A stretch of 64,000 nucleotides of DNA from Cunninghamia lanceolata (taxonomy: Eukaryota; Streptophyta; Pinopsida; Cupressales; Cupressaceae). The notes below the pieces were generated by a model, which saw only the letters and a program-made list of their open reading frames with translations, was not told the origin of the DNA and did no database searches. The stretch lies in contig BSBN01000860.1 of the NCBI GenBank assembly GCA_027924645.1, positions 6,386,001-6,450,000 of the forward strand. Reading direction: 5' to 3'. Of this stretch, positions 9,177-22,200 are shown piece by piece (positions within the stretch are counted from its first letter, which is position 1; the number at the start of each line of letters is the position of its first letter). A program made the position numbers and the translations under genes.

Positions 9177-11292
9177 GGGTTTAGGGTTTAGGGTTGAGGG
9201 ATTAGGGTTTAGGGTTGAGGGATTATGGTTTAAGGTATAGTGTTGAGGGTTGAGGGTTTAGGGATAGGGTTTAGGGTTGAGGGATTAGGATTTACGGTTG
9301 ATGGATTAGCGTTTAATGTTGAGAGTTAAGGGTTGAGGGTTGAGGGTTAAGGGTTTAGAGATAGGGTTGATGGTCATAGGATTAAGGTTAAAGTAGAGTG
9401 TTGAGGGTATAGGGATTAGGGATAGGGTTTAGGGTTAAATGTTTAACAATTGAGGGTTGAGGCTTTAGGGCTAAGGGTTAAGGGATTGAGGTTTAAAATA
9501 TAGTGTTGAGGATTGAGGGTTTATGGATAGGTTTTAGGGTTTAATTTTTAAGGGTTAAGGGTTGAGAGATAGGGTTTAGGGTTTAGGGATAAGGGATTAG
9601 GGTTTAAGTTATAGTGTCGAGGGTTGAGCGTTTAGGAATAGGGATAGCATTTAGGGTTTAGGGATGAGGGATTAGGGTTGAGGGTTGAGGTATTAGGGTT
9701 GAGGGTTGAGGGATTAGGTTTTAGGATTGATGGATTAGGGTTTAAGGTATAGTGTTGAGGGTTGAGGGTTTAGGGATAGGGTTTAGGGTTGACAGATTAG
9801 GGTTTAGGGTTGATGGATTAGCATTTAATGTCAAGGTTAGGGTTAGAGTGTCAAGGGTAGAGGGTTTAGGGTTGAAGGTTTAAGGATTGAGGGTTGAGGC
9901 TTTAGGGATGAGGGTTTAAGGCTTAAGATATAGTGTCAAGTGTTGAGGATGCAGGGATAGGGTGTAAGTTTTAAGAGTTAAGGGTTGAGGGATAGGGATT
10001 AGGTTTAAGGTATAGTGTTGAGGGTTGATGGTTTAGCGATAGGGTTTAGGTTTGAGGGATTAAGGTTTAGGGTTGATGAATTAGGGTTTAATGTTGAGAG
10101 TTGAGGGTTCAGGGTTGACGGTCGAGGATAGAGGGATTAGGGATAGGGTTTAGAGTTGAAGGTTTAAGGATTTAGGGTTAAGGCTTTAGGGATGAGGGTT
10201 AAGGGATTAGGGTTTAAGATATAGTGTCAAGTGTCGAGTGTGTAGGGATAGGCTTTAGGGTTCAAGTCTTAAGGGTTAAGGGTCGAGGGATCAGAGTTAA
10301 GGGTTGAGGGATTAGGGTTTGATGTCGAGGGTATAAGGATTAGGGATAGGGTTGGAGGGTTTAGGGATAAGCAATTAGGGTTTAAGGTATAGTATTGAGC
10401 CCATTGAGGGTTTAGGAATAGGGATAGCATTTAGGGTTAAGGGATAAGGGATTAGAGTTGAGCGATGATGGATTAGGGTTGAGGGTTAAGGGTTGAGGGA
10501 TTAGGGTTTAAGGTATAGTGTTGAGGGTTTAGGGATAGGGTTTAGGGTTGAGGGATTAGAGTGAAGGGTTGAGGGATTAGGATTTGACGTTGAGGGTTGA
10601 GGGTTGAGGCTTTAGGCTTTAGGGTTTAGGGATAGGGTTGAGGGTCAAGGGATTAGAGTTAAGGGTTGACAGATTAGGGTTTGACGTAGAGGGTTAAGGG
10701 TTGAGGTTTGAGGGTCGAGGGTTTAGGGATAGGGTTGAGGGTTGAGAGATTAGGGTTAAAGTAGAGTGTTGAGGGTATAAGGATTAGGGATAGGGTTGGA
10801 GGGTTTAGGGATAAGGGATTAAGGTTTAAGGTATAGTATCGAGCCCATTGAGGGTTTAGGAATAGGGATAGTGTTTAGGGTTTAGGGATAGGGTTTAGGG
10901 TTGAGGGATTAGAGTTAAGGGTTAAGGGATTAGGATTTGATGTTGAGGGTTGAGGCTTTAGGCTTTAGGGTTTAGGGATAGGGTTGAGGGTCGAGAGATC
11001 AGAGTTAAGGGTTGAGGGATTAGGGTTTGACATAGAGGGTTAAGGGTTGAGGTTCGAGGGTTGAGGGTTTAGGGATAGGGTTGAGGGTCGAGGGATTAGG
11101 GTTAAAGTAGAGTGTCAAGGGTATAAGGATTAGGGATAGGGTTGGAGGGTTTAGGGATAAGGGATTAGGGTTTAAGGTATAGTATCGAGCCCATTGAGGG
11201 TTTAGGAATAGGGATAGTGTTTAGGGTTTAGGGATGAGGGATTAGATTTGAGGATTAAGGGATTAGGGTTTAGGGATAAGGTTTAGGGTTGA
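9177..11292. repeat. Degenerate telomere-like TTTAGGG array, block 2, with higher-order repeats
   Basis: About 2.1 kb of TTTAGGG, TTGAGGG, GATTAGGG and TTTAAGG variants, nearly all in one orientation. A larger unit containing GAGCCCATTGAGGGTTTAGG recurs at about 10396, 10841 and 11187 (spacing ~445 and ~346 bp), and GGTATAGTGTTGAGGG recurs throughout. It is internal to a transposon and flanked by ordinary sequence, so it is interstitial and not a chromosome end. Confidence 0.9.
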
Positions 11293-11450
11293 GGTAGACA
11301 AGGAGAGACTGAGAGACATAGAGAGGGGAGAGGTAGAGAGGTGAGGGGGAGAGATAAGTGAGATATAGAACATGAGCTAATGGAACTAGAGGTGAGATAT
11401 TGTAAAGGTGCTATTGAAGGTGAGATATGCACAAATATTTATGGATCAAT
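11293..11450. other. Purine-rich transition sequence
   Basis: 11297-11350 is a run of GAGA-type purines (AGAGAGGGGAGAGGTAGAGA) leaving the telomere-like block. No gene is seen. Confidence 0.6.
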
Positions 11451-11451
11451 C

Positions 11452-11523
11452 TATAGTAGGACAAAACATGAGCGCATTATAACACGAGCGCGTTATAACA
11501 CACTTACGTTTTGTCCTACTATA
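11452..11523. repeat. Perfect 16-bp inverted repeat around ATAACGCG motifs
   Basis: TATAGTAGGACAAAAC (11452-11467) pairs exactly with GTTTTGTCCTACTATA (11508-11523). The 40-bp loop holds two GAGCGCRTTATAAC motifs. A short foldback or transposase site is possible. Confidence 0.85.
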
Positions 11524-12800
11524 GAAACAGTAAAAAAGTGTTGACCCCCTTGTTCCAGGCCCACATGCTCTATTTTCATGCTGATTATGCACGTGCTCCA
11601 ACAAAAAAGAAGTGATTTCATGTTGTTGGAAAGTTCACATGCACATTTTACACATTCTACCACCTTGGCATGATCTTTCCACCACCTTTTCTGCTTTGCC
11701 AACTTGAGAAGGAGGAAATAACATAGTTTTCACACCAAGTTTGATATATATCTATTCAAGTTTCAATTTTTGTAGTGTTGCAATGTTAATTGTGATTCAA
11801 TTTTAGGAATTTAACATTATAGATTGGTTAATAGTATTGTTGTTAGTAATTATATTTGAGTGTTATTCAATTTAACATTAAAAATAAAGCAAGTGGTGAA
11901 AAACTCAAATTGTTGAGGAGTTTGATGCAAGAAGAAAAAAACACTACATAATTAGGTACTCTCTCCATTCGAATCTTCATTTTTTTAGGTATGTCAAGTC
12001 TTTACATGCATGTTCTTTAAATTTTCCTTAATTCTATTTGAATCACTTTATCATGCTTTATCATACATGTTTAAAATAGACACATTCCCAATCAAGAAAG
12101 TAGCCTACAATCTCACATGATGCCATGTATATTTTCTACACTTGGGCTCTTTAATAATTTTGTGTAATAAATAGAACTTAACATACCATGATGTCAAACT
12201 ATACAAGAATAAATCCTTACAACATAATAAAAATACAATTCCATTATTATCTTGTCATATTAACAAGTTAAAATACAAATGAATAGGTGCCAAGATCATA
12301 CAAGTATGCACATGACATGATGATTTGTATGCACATATCTTGGGCCAGGACATTCCTTATGCACCTATTCATGATGATTTGTACATGCACATGACACAAC
12401 AATTGTTGTCTATTCCTTCACAAGCCACCCAAATCCTAGTATCCCTAGTACCAACAAAACACCTTCTCAATTCCAAATCCTAGTAGCCCTAGTAGCAACA
12501 AACATGTCAAATTGGGTCTGCCTCAACCTTTTCAAGCATGAAGTCCAATGTACTCTTTTCATGGCTGCAATAATTTTCTTTGTATGCTTTGTACCTATTT
12601 TGGTTGAGTGACATTTACTCTTTTACATGATGATTGTATGTACATTTACTATGAAGGGTTGAATGACATATATTTTAGTTATTTGTATGGATTCATTTCT
12701 TAGGAACTAATATTGGTCTTTTTATCATGCTGTAGACAAATTCTCTATCATGCTGAGAAAATGATCAAGAATTAAACCAACATAGGAAGAGATAGAAGAT
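11524..12800. other. No gene recognised
   Basis: AT-rich sequence before the transposase-like gene. It could hold that gene's promoter and 5' exon or intron, but no definite element was identified. A small local duplication (AAATCCTAGTA(T/G)CCCTAGTA) is at about 12431-12492. Confidence 0.4.
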
Positions 12801-12818
12801 AAGAATGCAAAGAAAGTA

Positions 12819-15800
12819 GTGGCTATGAGGGAACTTCATGAGAAGAGGAAATTGGACATGATAAATGAAGACATGCCAATTGAAGAGGAACCACAACCAT
12901 CACAAAGAGATATGGTATTGGTGGCACAAAGAGAACGAATGCAAAAACTTCGTGCTACGAGAGATTTGAATACCATAGTTGGAGACACGTCCTCTACCGC
13001 AAATCAACATGTAGGGACACCATCTACCACATCTCAAGTTGAGAGTACATCATCAGTCACATGTGATGAAGGAGGTACGCCATCATTCCCACCTCAACCT
13101 CAAGGTACGTCATCTATTCCATCTTCGATCGAAGGTATGCCATATAGCCCATCTCATTTAAATATTGATGAAATTCCTAATGTTGAGATGAATTTATCTA
13201 ACTTAACACCACCTAGAATTTTGCATAGAAAGCCAAAGTATTTGATTGATATTGATGAGAATATTTTGCAACCAATGGAAGGTAAGATTCCAAAACATAC
13301 TTGTAGAAGATATGCTCATAAGATTTGGAGATTGTTCTTTGAAAAGTTAAATGAGACTGCAAGATGTCAACTATTCCTTGAAATGATGCGAAGTATAAAG
13401 TATAGGTCCATCATGAAGATTCTTGGGTTGAGAACATCAGAGGCTTCAAGTGAAAAATCTATTATCAAGAATCTAATGAGTGCGTATGAGAGTGTGGGTA
13501 ACACCTCATGCACAAAAGATGGTAATGCAACATAGCACGTGATTACATCAACTATAGTAAGTAGTCAAATGAGGAAACCTTGTCTCATTAGAAAGACAAG
13601 TCAAGAATTGAGAATTAATAGGAAAACTTTATCAAGAGCTGTTGGAAGACACCAAAGAATTGAGGACACTAATGCCAATGAATTATGGGCATTCTCGGGG
13701 AGACTACCACGAAAAGATAAACCAATTGTTGAAGCATTGAAATCATTAATTGAAGACTTTTGGAAGAATTACACAAGGGTATCTTTGAATCATAGGGATG
13801 TTGTAAGAAGGAGAATTGGTAGTCAGAACCGCGAGCCACATACAAAGCATTTTTTGAATCAGACTCAAACACAGTTTTATGGTAAATTTCTAGAGAAGTA
13901 TCCTCAAATTAGAATTTGTCAAAGATATTTTGAAATGCTAAAACCTTTCTATGTCAAGATAAATCACATACACACTACTTGTTGTTGTAGATTACATATT
14001 GAATTTTCTAACTATTTTGATGTTTATAGGTCTATATGTTTAGATATGCATACTAACAATGTTTTGCAGGGTTGTGCCATACGTGCCCCACCAACATCTT
14101 CAAGAGACTTCATATCAAGAATTTTATGTGAAAGAGAGGAAGGTCAAATATTCTACAAGAAATTATACTTGGATGGCACATGTCATCATTGCGGTGGCTT
14201 GCAACATTTGCCAATATGTGAACATATGGAAAGAACACATGTGGTTGGAAATGAACTAAAGAGTTTGGCAAGTATAAAATAGTGGCATACAATACAAAAG
14301 ATGGTAAAGAAGCAAAGAGGTGTGAATTGGTTATTGAAAAGATTCCAGTGTATCAATTTATGCCTATATTTCGTGATAGCATAGTGTATGAGTATGCAAG
14401 ACATGCCCATAGAGCTCGATGGTTGGACTTGCAATTCAAGTTATGCAAGGACACATTTCCAATTGGTAGCATTGTTTCAGTCATCAACTTTGTAGAGAAC
14501 TACAGTCTATAGCCACAGTGTGAGGTGCAATCACAATATTACAACTCCACATAGGTTTCTATATTTGTGCACATCGCATTCATTCATGCAAATGATAGTA
14601 CAAAGGATGAAAGAAAGATCATAAGGGAGTATAATTTCTATATTAGTGATGATCGTACGCATTCTACGAAGTTTGTACAAGGTTGCTTTCAGGTGTTCTA
14701 TAATGATTTGGCTAGAAGGGGCATATCATTCAGTCAGCATATCATATGGTCAGATAACTATGTGTCACAATTCAAGAACTCATGAAATTTCTATTAGCTA
14801 AGTAGGAGGCATAATTTTACAGGTATTCAACATATGTGAAACTTTTGTGAGGTCAGGTATGGAAATGTGGAACATGATGGTGCAGGAGCATGTATCAAAA
14901 GAGTCATAGCATGAGAAGAGTTAAAGTATAAAGACAATGCAAAGTTGATAGATGCAAAATTGATTGTTGAGTGGTGTAATGCTTCCATGGGTCTAGGTAA
15001 TGAAGGTAAGTCTTCAGTTCGTAGATTTTTTGGTTGATAGATGATACTAACATTGCACCATATGAGGACTGTTGTACACTGACAGGATCAAATGAGATGC
15101 ACTCTTTCAGAAGCTCAATTGCAGGTTCATGGAGTATCCATACGCAAAAGATGTCATGCTTTTGTTCTTCCTGTACAATTCAAGCATGGGATGAGTACGA
15201 GTTAAAGGAGTGGGTTGACGAATGACAATTAAGTTATCTTAGCCCACTTGACATGTATTGACCCCCGACGGCACTGGAACTAACACAGATGGAATCATCA
15301 GTTGACTTTGACCACATATCAGATCTAGTTCAACCAGGTAATATATCTATTTGCATAGTTTTTGAAATTCCTAATGTCATCTTATCTTGTAGTGTTTTTG
15401 TAATGTTGACTAATTTCATCTAATTTTCTAGTTATATCAATGTAGGGCACGTATATGTAGTTATTGTAGATGAAGATAATGAAGAGGGAACAGATTATTA
15501 CTTATGTCGTTGTGTTGAGGCTAAAAAGAAATTGGAGGCACCAGTTATAGATGGAGAAAACATTGAATACCCTACAGGGTTAGTGGTTATTACTAGAACA
15601 TGTCTTAGAAGGTACCCACATAAGAGTGTTAATGTTTGGCTGTTTCAGGACTTTGATACGCATCGAAAGATTCTTCATTACTTGAACCTTGTCATGGCAT
15701 CCAATGTTCATTTGATACAGTATTGGGGTAGACCTTTGAACAAAATCTTGTGGAAGGTGCGTGAGTCTGACCATGAAGCAATACTTGACACAATAAAGAG

Positions 15801-15831
15801 TAGAGCAGACCCAGATGGTTCATTGGATTAA
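12819..15831 (+). pseudogene. Transposase-like gene of the DNA transposon, decayed
   Basis: The ATG at 12819 starts a frame that runs to about 14280, broken only by a TAG at 13533-13535. It shifts to another frame for 14282-14785, with TAGs at 14510 and 14552. Then come shorter pieces: a 14820-15020 part with HDGAGACIKR, a 15050-15225 part with EMHSFRSS and CFCSSC, and a last exon-like part 15440-15831 with YYLCRC and LRRYPHK. A GT-AG intron fits about 15336-15435. Visible motifs are a Cys cluster TCCCRLHIEF, CHHCGGL, INFVENY, FYISDD, IIWSDN and HDGAG. I recognise a widespread plant transposon protein family with this motif order and believe it is a DDE-type transposase. Which acids are catalytic is inferred, and the superfamily is not assigned. 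It is non-functional as it stands. It is the probable mobiliser of the 5379-39601 element. Confidence 0.65.
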
Positions 15832-17160
15832 TTTGTAAGTATTCACATTGATTTTGTAAAGTCATGTTACATTGAGTTGTAAGTATGCACATTAATTTGT
15901 AATTTTGTCTTTTTTTATTTCCTGCTACACTTTTACACATATACACATTTTTACATCATCATGTTATGCTTCATGGGGTTAGACCTAAGTGATGGATGAA
16001 GTTGATCCTGAGAATAATGTATAAAATCTAGGTAATGTGTAAAATATAGGTGTCTCTAGGTGTCTTGGTTTATAAGTAGATAATAGGTGTCTCTAATTGT
16101 GATGTAGACGCAATGGGATAGTTGGAGGATGGCAAACTAGACAAGGTTTATTTATGTTCTAAAGCCTAAATTTCATGATCATTATACAAAGTGGGAACAA
16201 CAGTTAGAGACTCTAAATTCTTCATGGAAAAGGTGATTTCAGATGCTATGGGACCCATTCCAATCATTACCAAAGGCAGACCAAACTCAAGATTAACACT
16301 TCCTTCACAAACCCAAGAAATGACTTGTAGCCCTAAAAAAAGAGAACAGTACTAATAACTTTTGATACAGATCTTCAAACATAGAACTTGGACAATCAAT
16401 AGATACCCATTTGGACTCCCTATCACATATCCAAAACTAGGTATAGGTTGTTTTAGACGATATACCCTAACCTATAACTCCTCTCAATAACCTAGAGCCC
16501 CAATTAGGCCTAAAATACAAAGAGACCCCCCTTAAATTCACACACATAACTCAACCAATGACTTGAGCACTTAGTATTCATGTCAAAACTATGAATTTTG
16601 TGGGTTTTGTCCTCCTACAATCTATTGTTCCCAAAAATGCCTCTATGGTTCCTTCTATGTCTCTAAACATCACCTAACACATGGTTTTGTTAGGTTTCCT
16701 CAAAGAAAACTTCTTCTCCTCATATTTCCTACCAAAAAATCATCATAGCCTACTAGAATAGACCTACTACAACCCATTCCACTGATCAAAAGTGAATCAA
16801 ATCAGTGGAATGGCCAAAAAATGCATGATTCTTACCAAAACCCTAGATAAGGTTTTCTTAAACTATTTTCAGGAAAATGAAACATACTCTACTATAGAAT
16901 TGTTTCAAGATGCCAAACTAGATGCAAATGAATGTTACTTTAGTTTCATGCCACCACCATAGTCCTTCAGTTGCACTAATGGTGCAGGGGCACCTAGGTT
17001 GTCATGCCTCCAAGAGGGATCAAAAAAAAAAATTTGTTTTGATTGAGTCAATTGTATGTAATAAGGTCTTCTAAGACCATTTCATTTATTTTTAAGTCAC
17101 TTTGAGTCATTTGGGGTCAGTTTGAGTCTTTGAGTCCTATTGCAAAAAAGTGTCAATGTT
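15832..17160. other. No gene recognised
   Basis: AT-rich DNA between the transposase-like gene and the ~355-bp array. No motif, frame or repeat of note was seen. Confidence 0.5.
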
Positions 17161-17164
17161 GTCA

Positions 17165-18076
17165 AGTTACATAAAGCAACTTTCGCATTTTTGGTGTCTT
17201 GCTCCTCATGCAACAAAACTAATAGTTCCAATGCATCCAGATGGGTATGTTTAAGCTAGGCATGGTTCTATTTTTCACCCAAACATGTCGAAACAGTCTG
17301 AGCTACATTGTACCGACGATATCCCTGAAGAGTCCAAAGTAAAAAAAGATAACACTCTTTGATGAAATGTTACTTGAAAACTGTGTCACTTAGAAACATT
17401 CTATCTGAGGTAACACGATCATGTAGAGTGCCTCTATAATAACCTCTTTTAGTTTTTTATATCTCTGAGCCATTTTCTCGTGGTGAAAGGTTTTCTGCTA
17501 CCCCAAAAATTGTCAGAAGGAGGCAGTGTAAAGTTGCAAAGGGGTGTAACTTTGCTCCTGATGCGACTAAACTAATAGTTCCAACACATCTGGATGGGTA
17601 TATTTATGCTAGGTATGATCCTATTTTTCACCCAAACATGTCGAAACAGTCTGAGCTAGATTGTACCGACGATATCCCTGAAGAGTCCAAAGTGCAAAAA
17701 GGTAGCAATCTTTGACGAGATGTTACTCGAAAACTATGTCACTTAGAAACATTTTGTCTGAAGCAACATAATCACGTAGAGTGCATCTACAATAACCTCT
17801 CTCAATTTTTTATATATCTGAGGCATTTGCCCGTGGTGAAAAGTTTTCATCTGCCCCAAAAATTCTCAGAAGGAGGCAGTGTAAAGTTGCAAAGGGGTGT
17901 AACTTTTGTCCTGCTCCTGATGCGACCAAACTGACTATTCCAACGCGTTTGGATGGGTAGATTTACGCTAGGCATGGTCTTATTTTTCACCTAAACATGT
18001 CGAAACAGTCTGAGCTACATTGTATCGATGATATCCCTGAAGAGTCCAAAGTGTAAAAAGGTAGCAATCTTTGATG
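17165..18076. repeat. ~355-bp tandem array, left part
   Basis: Units carry CAAACATGTCGAAACAGTC, GTCACTTAGAAACATT and GGAGGCAGTGTAAAGTTGCA. Marker spacing is about 352 and 360 bp. The array is cut at 18076 by the Gypsy element and continues at 34652. Confidence 0.9.
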
Positions 18077-18239
18077 AGATGTGTTACTTGTTGAGTCGCC
18101 ATAATTTTTTTATTGGTTGGTAATATTTCTTGAACAAGAGCCAATTTACCGTGTTATATTTTTTGGCCATACCTTTGTTTCTGAAATCGGCTCTTGATCC
18201 TTCAAATTTGACCCGTTTATCATCTTTGTAGACAAAGTT

Positions 18240-18800
18240 GCTTAAGGTTTGAACCTTTGAACCTGAACCATTCTCAAAAAGTTCAAAGTTCAATGGTTCA
18301 ATATGTCTGAAGTGTCTCATAAAGCAAGTTCTCGTTTTGTTTGACTTAAACATCTTTGAACTTTCGGGTTGAACTTGAACCTTCCGCTTGTACTCTGTAG
18401 CGAGGTTCAAGGTTTAATGGTTCAATGGTCTTAAGGTTCAACATTCACTGTCTTCTTGTAAGTCGGGTCACACAGTTACCTTGCGTAATTATTGAACTTG
18501 AACCTTCCGCTCGTACTCTATAGCAAGGTTCAATGGTTCAAGGTTCAACAGTTCATTGTTTCGTAGTTGAAAACCTTTTGCCAAAGCCACGTAACTTTTT
18601 GCTGGTCTACATAACATTTGCATCTTTGAACCTTCGTATTGAACCATATCTTTACAAGTTCAACGGTTCATAAGTTAAGTCCCTGTTCCCGTAAGTCAAT
18701 CTTTTGCTTATCTATAAGGTCCAGTTGGCATGTTTGAACCATCATATTGAACCACGCGTTGAACCATGTCCTCAAGGTTCAATGGTTCAATAGTTCGAAG
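18240..18800. repeat. GGTTCAA/TTGAACC motif cluster in U3 of the 5' LTR
   Basis: Dozens of GGTTCAA and TTGAACC motifs on both strands, often paired as AAGGTTCAATGGTTCAA. The same cluster is at 29640-30215 in the 3' LTR. It looks like a dense protein-binding or silencing-related array; function is unknown. Confidence 0.8.
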
Positions 18801-19169
18801 ATTTGGTGATTTTGGTCCCGTTTACTCCCGCAACTTTCTAAGTCAAACTTAGCGGCAAAGTTGGAGGAAATTATATCAGAAACTCATTATGAGACCGAGA
18901 GCTCTAATTTAGCGGAGACTATGGATAATCATTATACTTCGTGATGGCGCGTGAATACTACTTGCTATTAATGAAGAAATTAGAGTTCACGTCTTTACAA
19001 ATATTTTTGGCACGTTTTGTTCCGAGCAATAATTATTCATTTTGGTAAGTGCCATTATTAACCAAGAACAAGCCAAGTTTATTAAGTAAACATACTGTGC
19101 AATGCGGAGAAGGATAGCGCCGGAAGTGTAAGGCTCTTTTTGCTTAAGTTTTCGCAGTGAATTCAGATA

Positions 19170-19183
19170 TCCTGAAGGTGAGT
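19170..19183 (+). promoter_or_regulatory. Possible 5' splice donor upstream of the LTR reading frame
   Basis: TCCTGAAGGTGAGT matches a plant splice donor about 110 bp before the ATG, and it is conserved in the 3' LTR near 30580-30593. A 5' UTR intron is possible; no acceptor was fixed. Confidence 0.35.
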
Positions 19184-19287
19184 TCTGTTTCCCCTATGCT
19201 ATTCCTATTTCTTACGCTGGAAAGAGGAATCTCTAGAATTTCTGTTGTTTTCAAAATTCCAAAGTGTTTTATTGTAATCTTCCAACC

Positions 19288-22200
19288 ATGTCTTTGAAAT
19301 CTACGTGTTTAGGAGATGAACATGGCCCTGGCCTTACTTATTCTCACTCAGAATTTGGAGATCTGCATTGGTTCAATATGATTTAGAGGAATTTAAAGAA
19401 AGAGCTAGAAGCCCTGTTCAAACCCCTACAATGAAGAAAATTGTAGATAGTGGCTTAATTGAAGCTGCAGCCTTTCCTCAGGCTATATTCTGTCCAAAGT
19501 TAGTTCAAGAGTGTATGAACAGATACGACCCCCAGGACAGGTGCGTCAGAAAAGCAAACGGGGATGTGTTATTTCATGTCGACAGACAAACCCTCATGTC
19601 TATGATGAAGATACCGCCTAAGGAGGCGTATTCCAGCCTTGACATTACTGCCTCCAATGGGTATTTCTTGGAGAAGAGACCAACTTACAAAAGTGTAATA
19701 GCAAGGAACTGGCTGCTAAAATTTCAAAAGGGCGGTTCAAGGCTGCCCAGGCCACTTACTATAGATCATTTGATAAAGGAAGTAAGGGATATTGTGGTGT
19801 TGTTACACAGACTGAGAGGCAATCAGCATGCCTATTACTGGGAGGATTGGATGTACTTTTTCATACAAGTCATCCTTCAAGGTGAACAATATTTGGATTG
19901 GGCTAAAATAGTGGCTGACTGTCTACATCAGGGTTTAAACAATTGTCTGGGCAATAGAAATTTCTATATGTCTTCGTACCTGTTCTATTGTATAGCATCC
20001 ACAAGAGATTGGTTCGACCTGCCCCATGCGCCCTTGGCTGAGAACAGTAAGATTTACAAATATTATTCACATTTACAGAGAAAGAATTGTTTTGAAAATT
20101 ATAAAAGGGTCAATGATGTCTTCACTGGAAAGATGACCTATGAACTGGCAGGCAATTCGGGTAAGAGAATGACCAGTGAAGCAATGCAACTGATCAGTAT
20201 CTATGGTAGCTTCTTCATCCAATTTTCTGAGTTCACGTACATACGAGTTGGAGGATTTGATGGTGAACCTGTGAAGTTACCTAGATATGTATTTGATCGT
20301 TTTGTGCTAATGGAGGTATGTAGGCAGCTGACACATGTTGACAAGAAATTTTCATCAAAAAAGGGTTTTGGTATTGCTTTTCCTATTGAACTTGGGCATT
20401 ATTCATGCCATTCAAAATCTGATGCCTTGAATCTAGAGGTGAACCTCAAAAGGTTCAATTTTCAATTCTTCACTGCCAGGGCTCAATTCAATAGTAAACG
20501 GTTTGTCAAAGATAACCTAGATTCTGGAACAGGGCACTCACACCTTCCTAAGCTGGAAGATTATTGGGAAGACTGTACAGATGAATTTGAGGTTAGGAGA
20601 AGGCTGTGGCGTAGACTTTCTTTCAGGCAGATAATTACACTTAATTTAAACATGGATGTTTTTGGAATTTTTAATGATGATGAACAAGTGGTTGATCCAC
20701 AATTTGAGAAAGTAGAACACTTACCCATTCCAGAGGTGGACTGGAGCAAGAAAGAGGAAGACAGAATTGAAATTAAAACCCTTCCTGTGATAAGGAGGAC
20801 TGAGAAATGGTTGAGAGAAAAGAGACAGGAAGGGCTTAAGAATAAAACTGTCCAACAGTTCTCTTCAATGGTCGCATCATCGCTTCCCATGGACTCTTCT
20901 AATCAACCTCTTGCTGTCTGTGGTGCAAGTGCTTCCAAGCCATCAACTGAGAGAAGCCCTGTCACCAAGAGATCTGGAAGAGTCCTCATGGATATTCTGC
21001 CATCTCGTGTTACTAGGTTGAGGACAAAAGGGAAAAGAAAGAAGTAGACTTCTGAAACAATAATTGTTGATTTAAATTCAGAGGAAGAATCAGAAGAGCC
21101 TATGGGTGACAAAGAGGCAAGCCCAAACAGAACAGAGGTAGTTGACACTGGGTTCTAGTCAGGGGCCGTTCTGGAGACCCCTGAGATGTTAATGATTTCA
21201 AATGAACCCTCTGATGGAGAGAACCCCAGGAAGACAACCTCAGCCCCTGCACCAAAATGGCTAGAGAGCTCTATCTCTGATAAGAAAAAGGTGATTCCTT
21301 TTGTTGTCCCTTTAGAGGACATGGTAAGTAAATGTTTGGGGAAAACCCCCAAGTCCAAAAGACTCAAGGCGATGTCCAGAATAGATATTGACCTAAACAC
21401 TGGTAATTGGAGTGCTGAAATTGCTAAGCCAGTAACTGAAGAAGAGGTGTAGAACCCAACAGTGCATGATTTCACTGTGGAGAGAGTGGATCTTGGTGCT
21501 ACCTCCAAAGCTGCAGATGTCCACCACCTTGAAGCTTCTACTAAAAGGATGGTCAGTCAAACAATGAAGGATGAAAAGGACAAGAGGTAGTTGAAACAAA
21601 CTCTACGCTCAATGGCAGAGTACATTGAAGCTATTAATAATCCTAACGCACAGCTGATTTCACAGCTTCCCCTGTCTTTTGACCCAACATCACCTGTCAA
21701 TCAAAAGATGTTAGAGTAGGTTCATAAAAGCAAAATGGTGACAAAAATGTTTAACAGTTGGTTGGATAACATTGAGCAGAAAGGAACTAAATACATCCGT
21801 GAGCTCAAGGGTATATATGACCTGACTACTGCCACCGTTGAAGATTTCAAAGCACAGGTCACTGTTTGGGTGAAAGCTGAGGGCAAATGGACGAATGTAA
21901 TAAATCAGATGGATGAAGTTCAAAAATATGGGCTAGAGAAGTTTTTGGCAGAAAAGAATCTGACTGGTGTGGATGAGGATTTGTTATATGTGAACAAGAA
22001 AAATATTGAGTGGAGGAACTCCATATCTCGACAAGGGCGCTTTGAACTCACAAAGCTAATTAAGGAGATAACGGAATTCACTCAATCACTGCAACATGAT
22101 TTGCAATGTATCGATGTTAAATACTTAAAAGATGATGGAAAGCCTGTGGAAGATGTTGAAGTAGTGGTCCATTCTTTCAGAGATAAAATCAACTTTGTTA

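Noticed and set aside
6483..11292. Chromosome end (true telomere)
   Set aside because: The repeats are degenerate, interrupted by coding-like DNA and lie inside a transposon with ordinary sequence on both sides.
11493..11702. Cys/Trp-rich 69-residue minus-strand protein
   Set aside because: Starts far from any promoter sign and ends inside the foldback; no recognised zinc motif spacing.
14030..14069. Intron in the transposase-like gene
   Set aside because: A GT...AG of about 40 bp fits, but it is shorter than normal plant introns and the frame stays open through it.
18084..18410. Minus-strand protein in the LTR start (also 29493-29762)
   Set aside because: The frame follows from the GGTTCAA repeat cluster and has no domain; it is present in both LTRs only because they are copies.
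20561..21508. Minus-strand Ser-rich proteins opposite the LTR frame (also 31972-33111)
   Set aside because: Shadow frames of the sense reading frame; low-complexity composition and no family.
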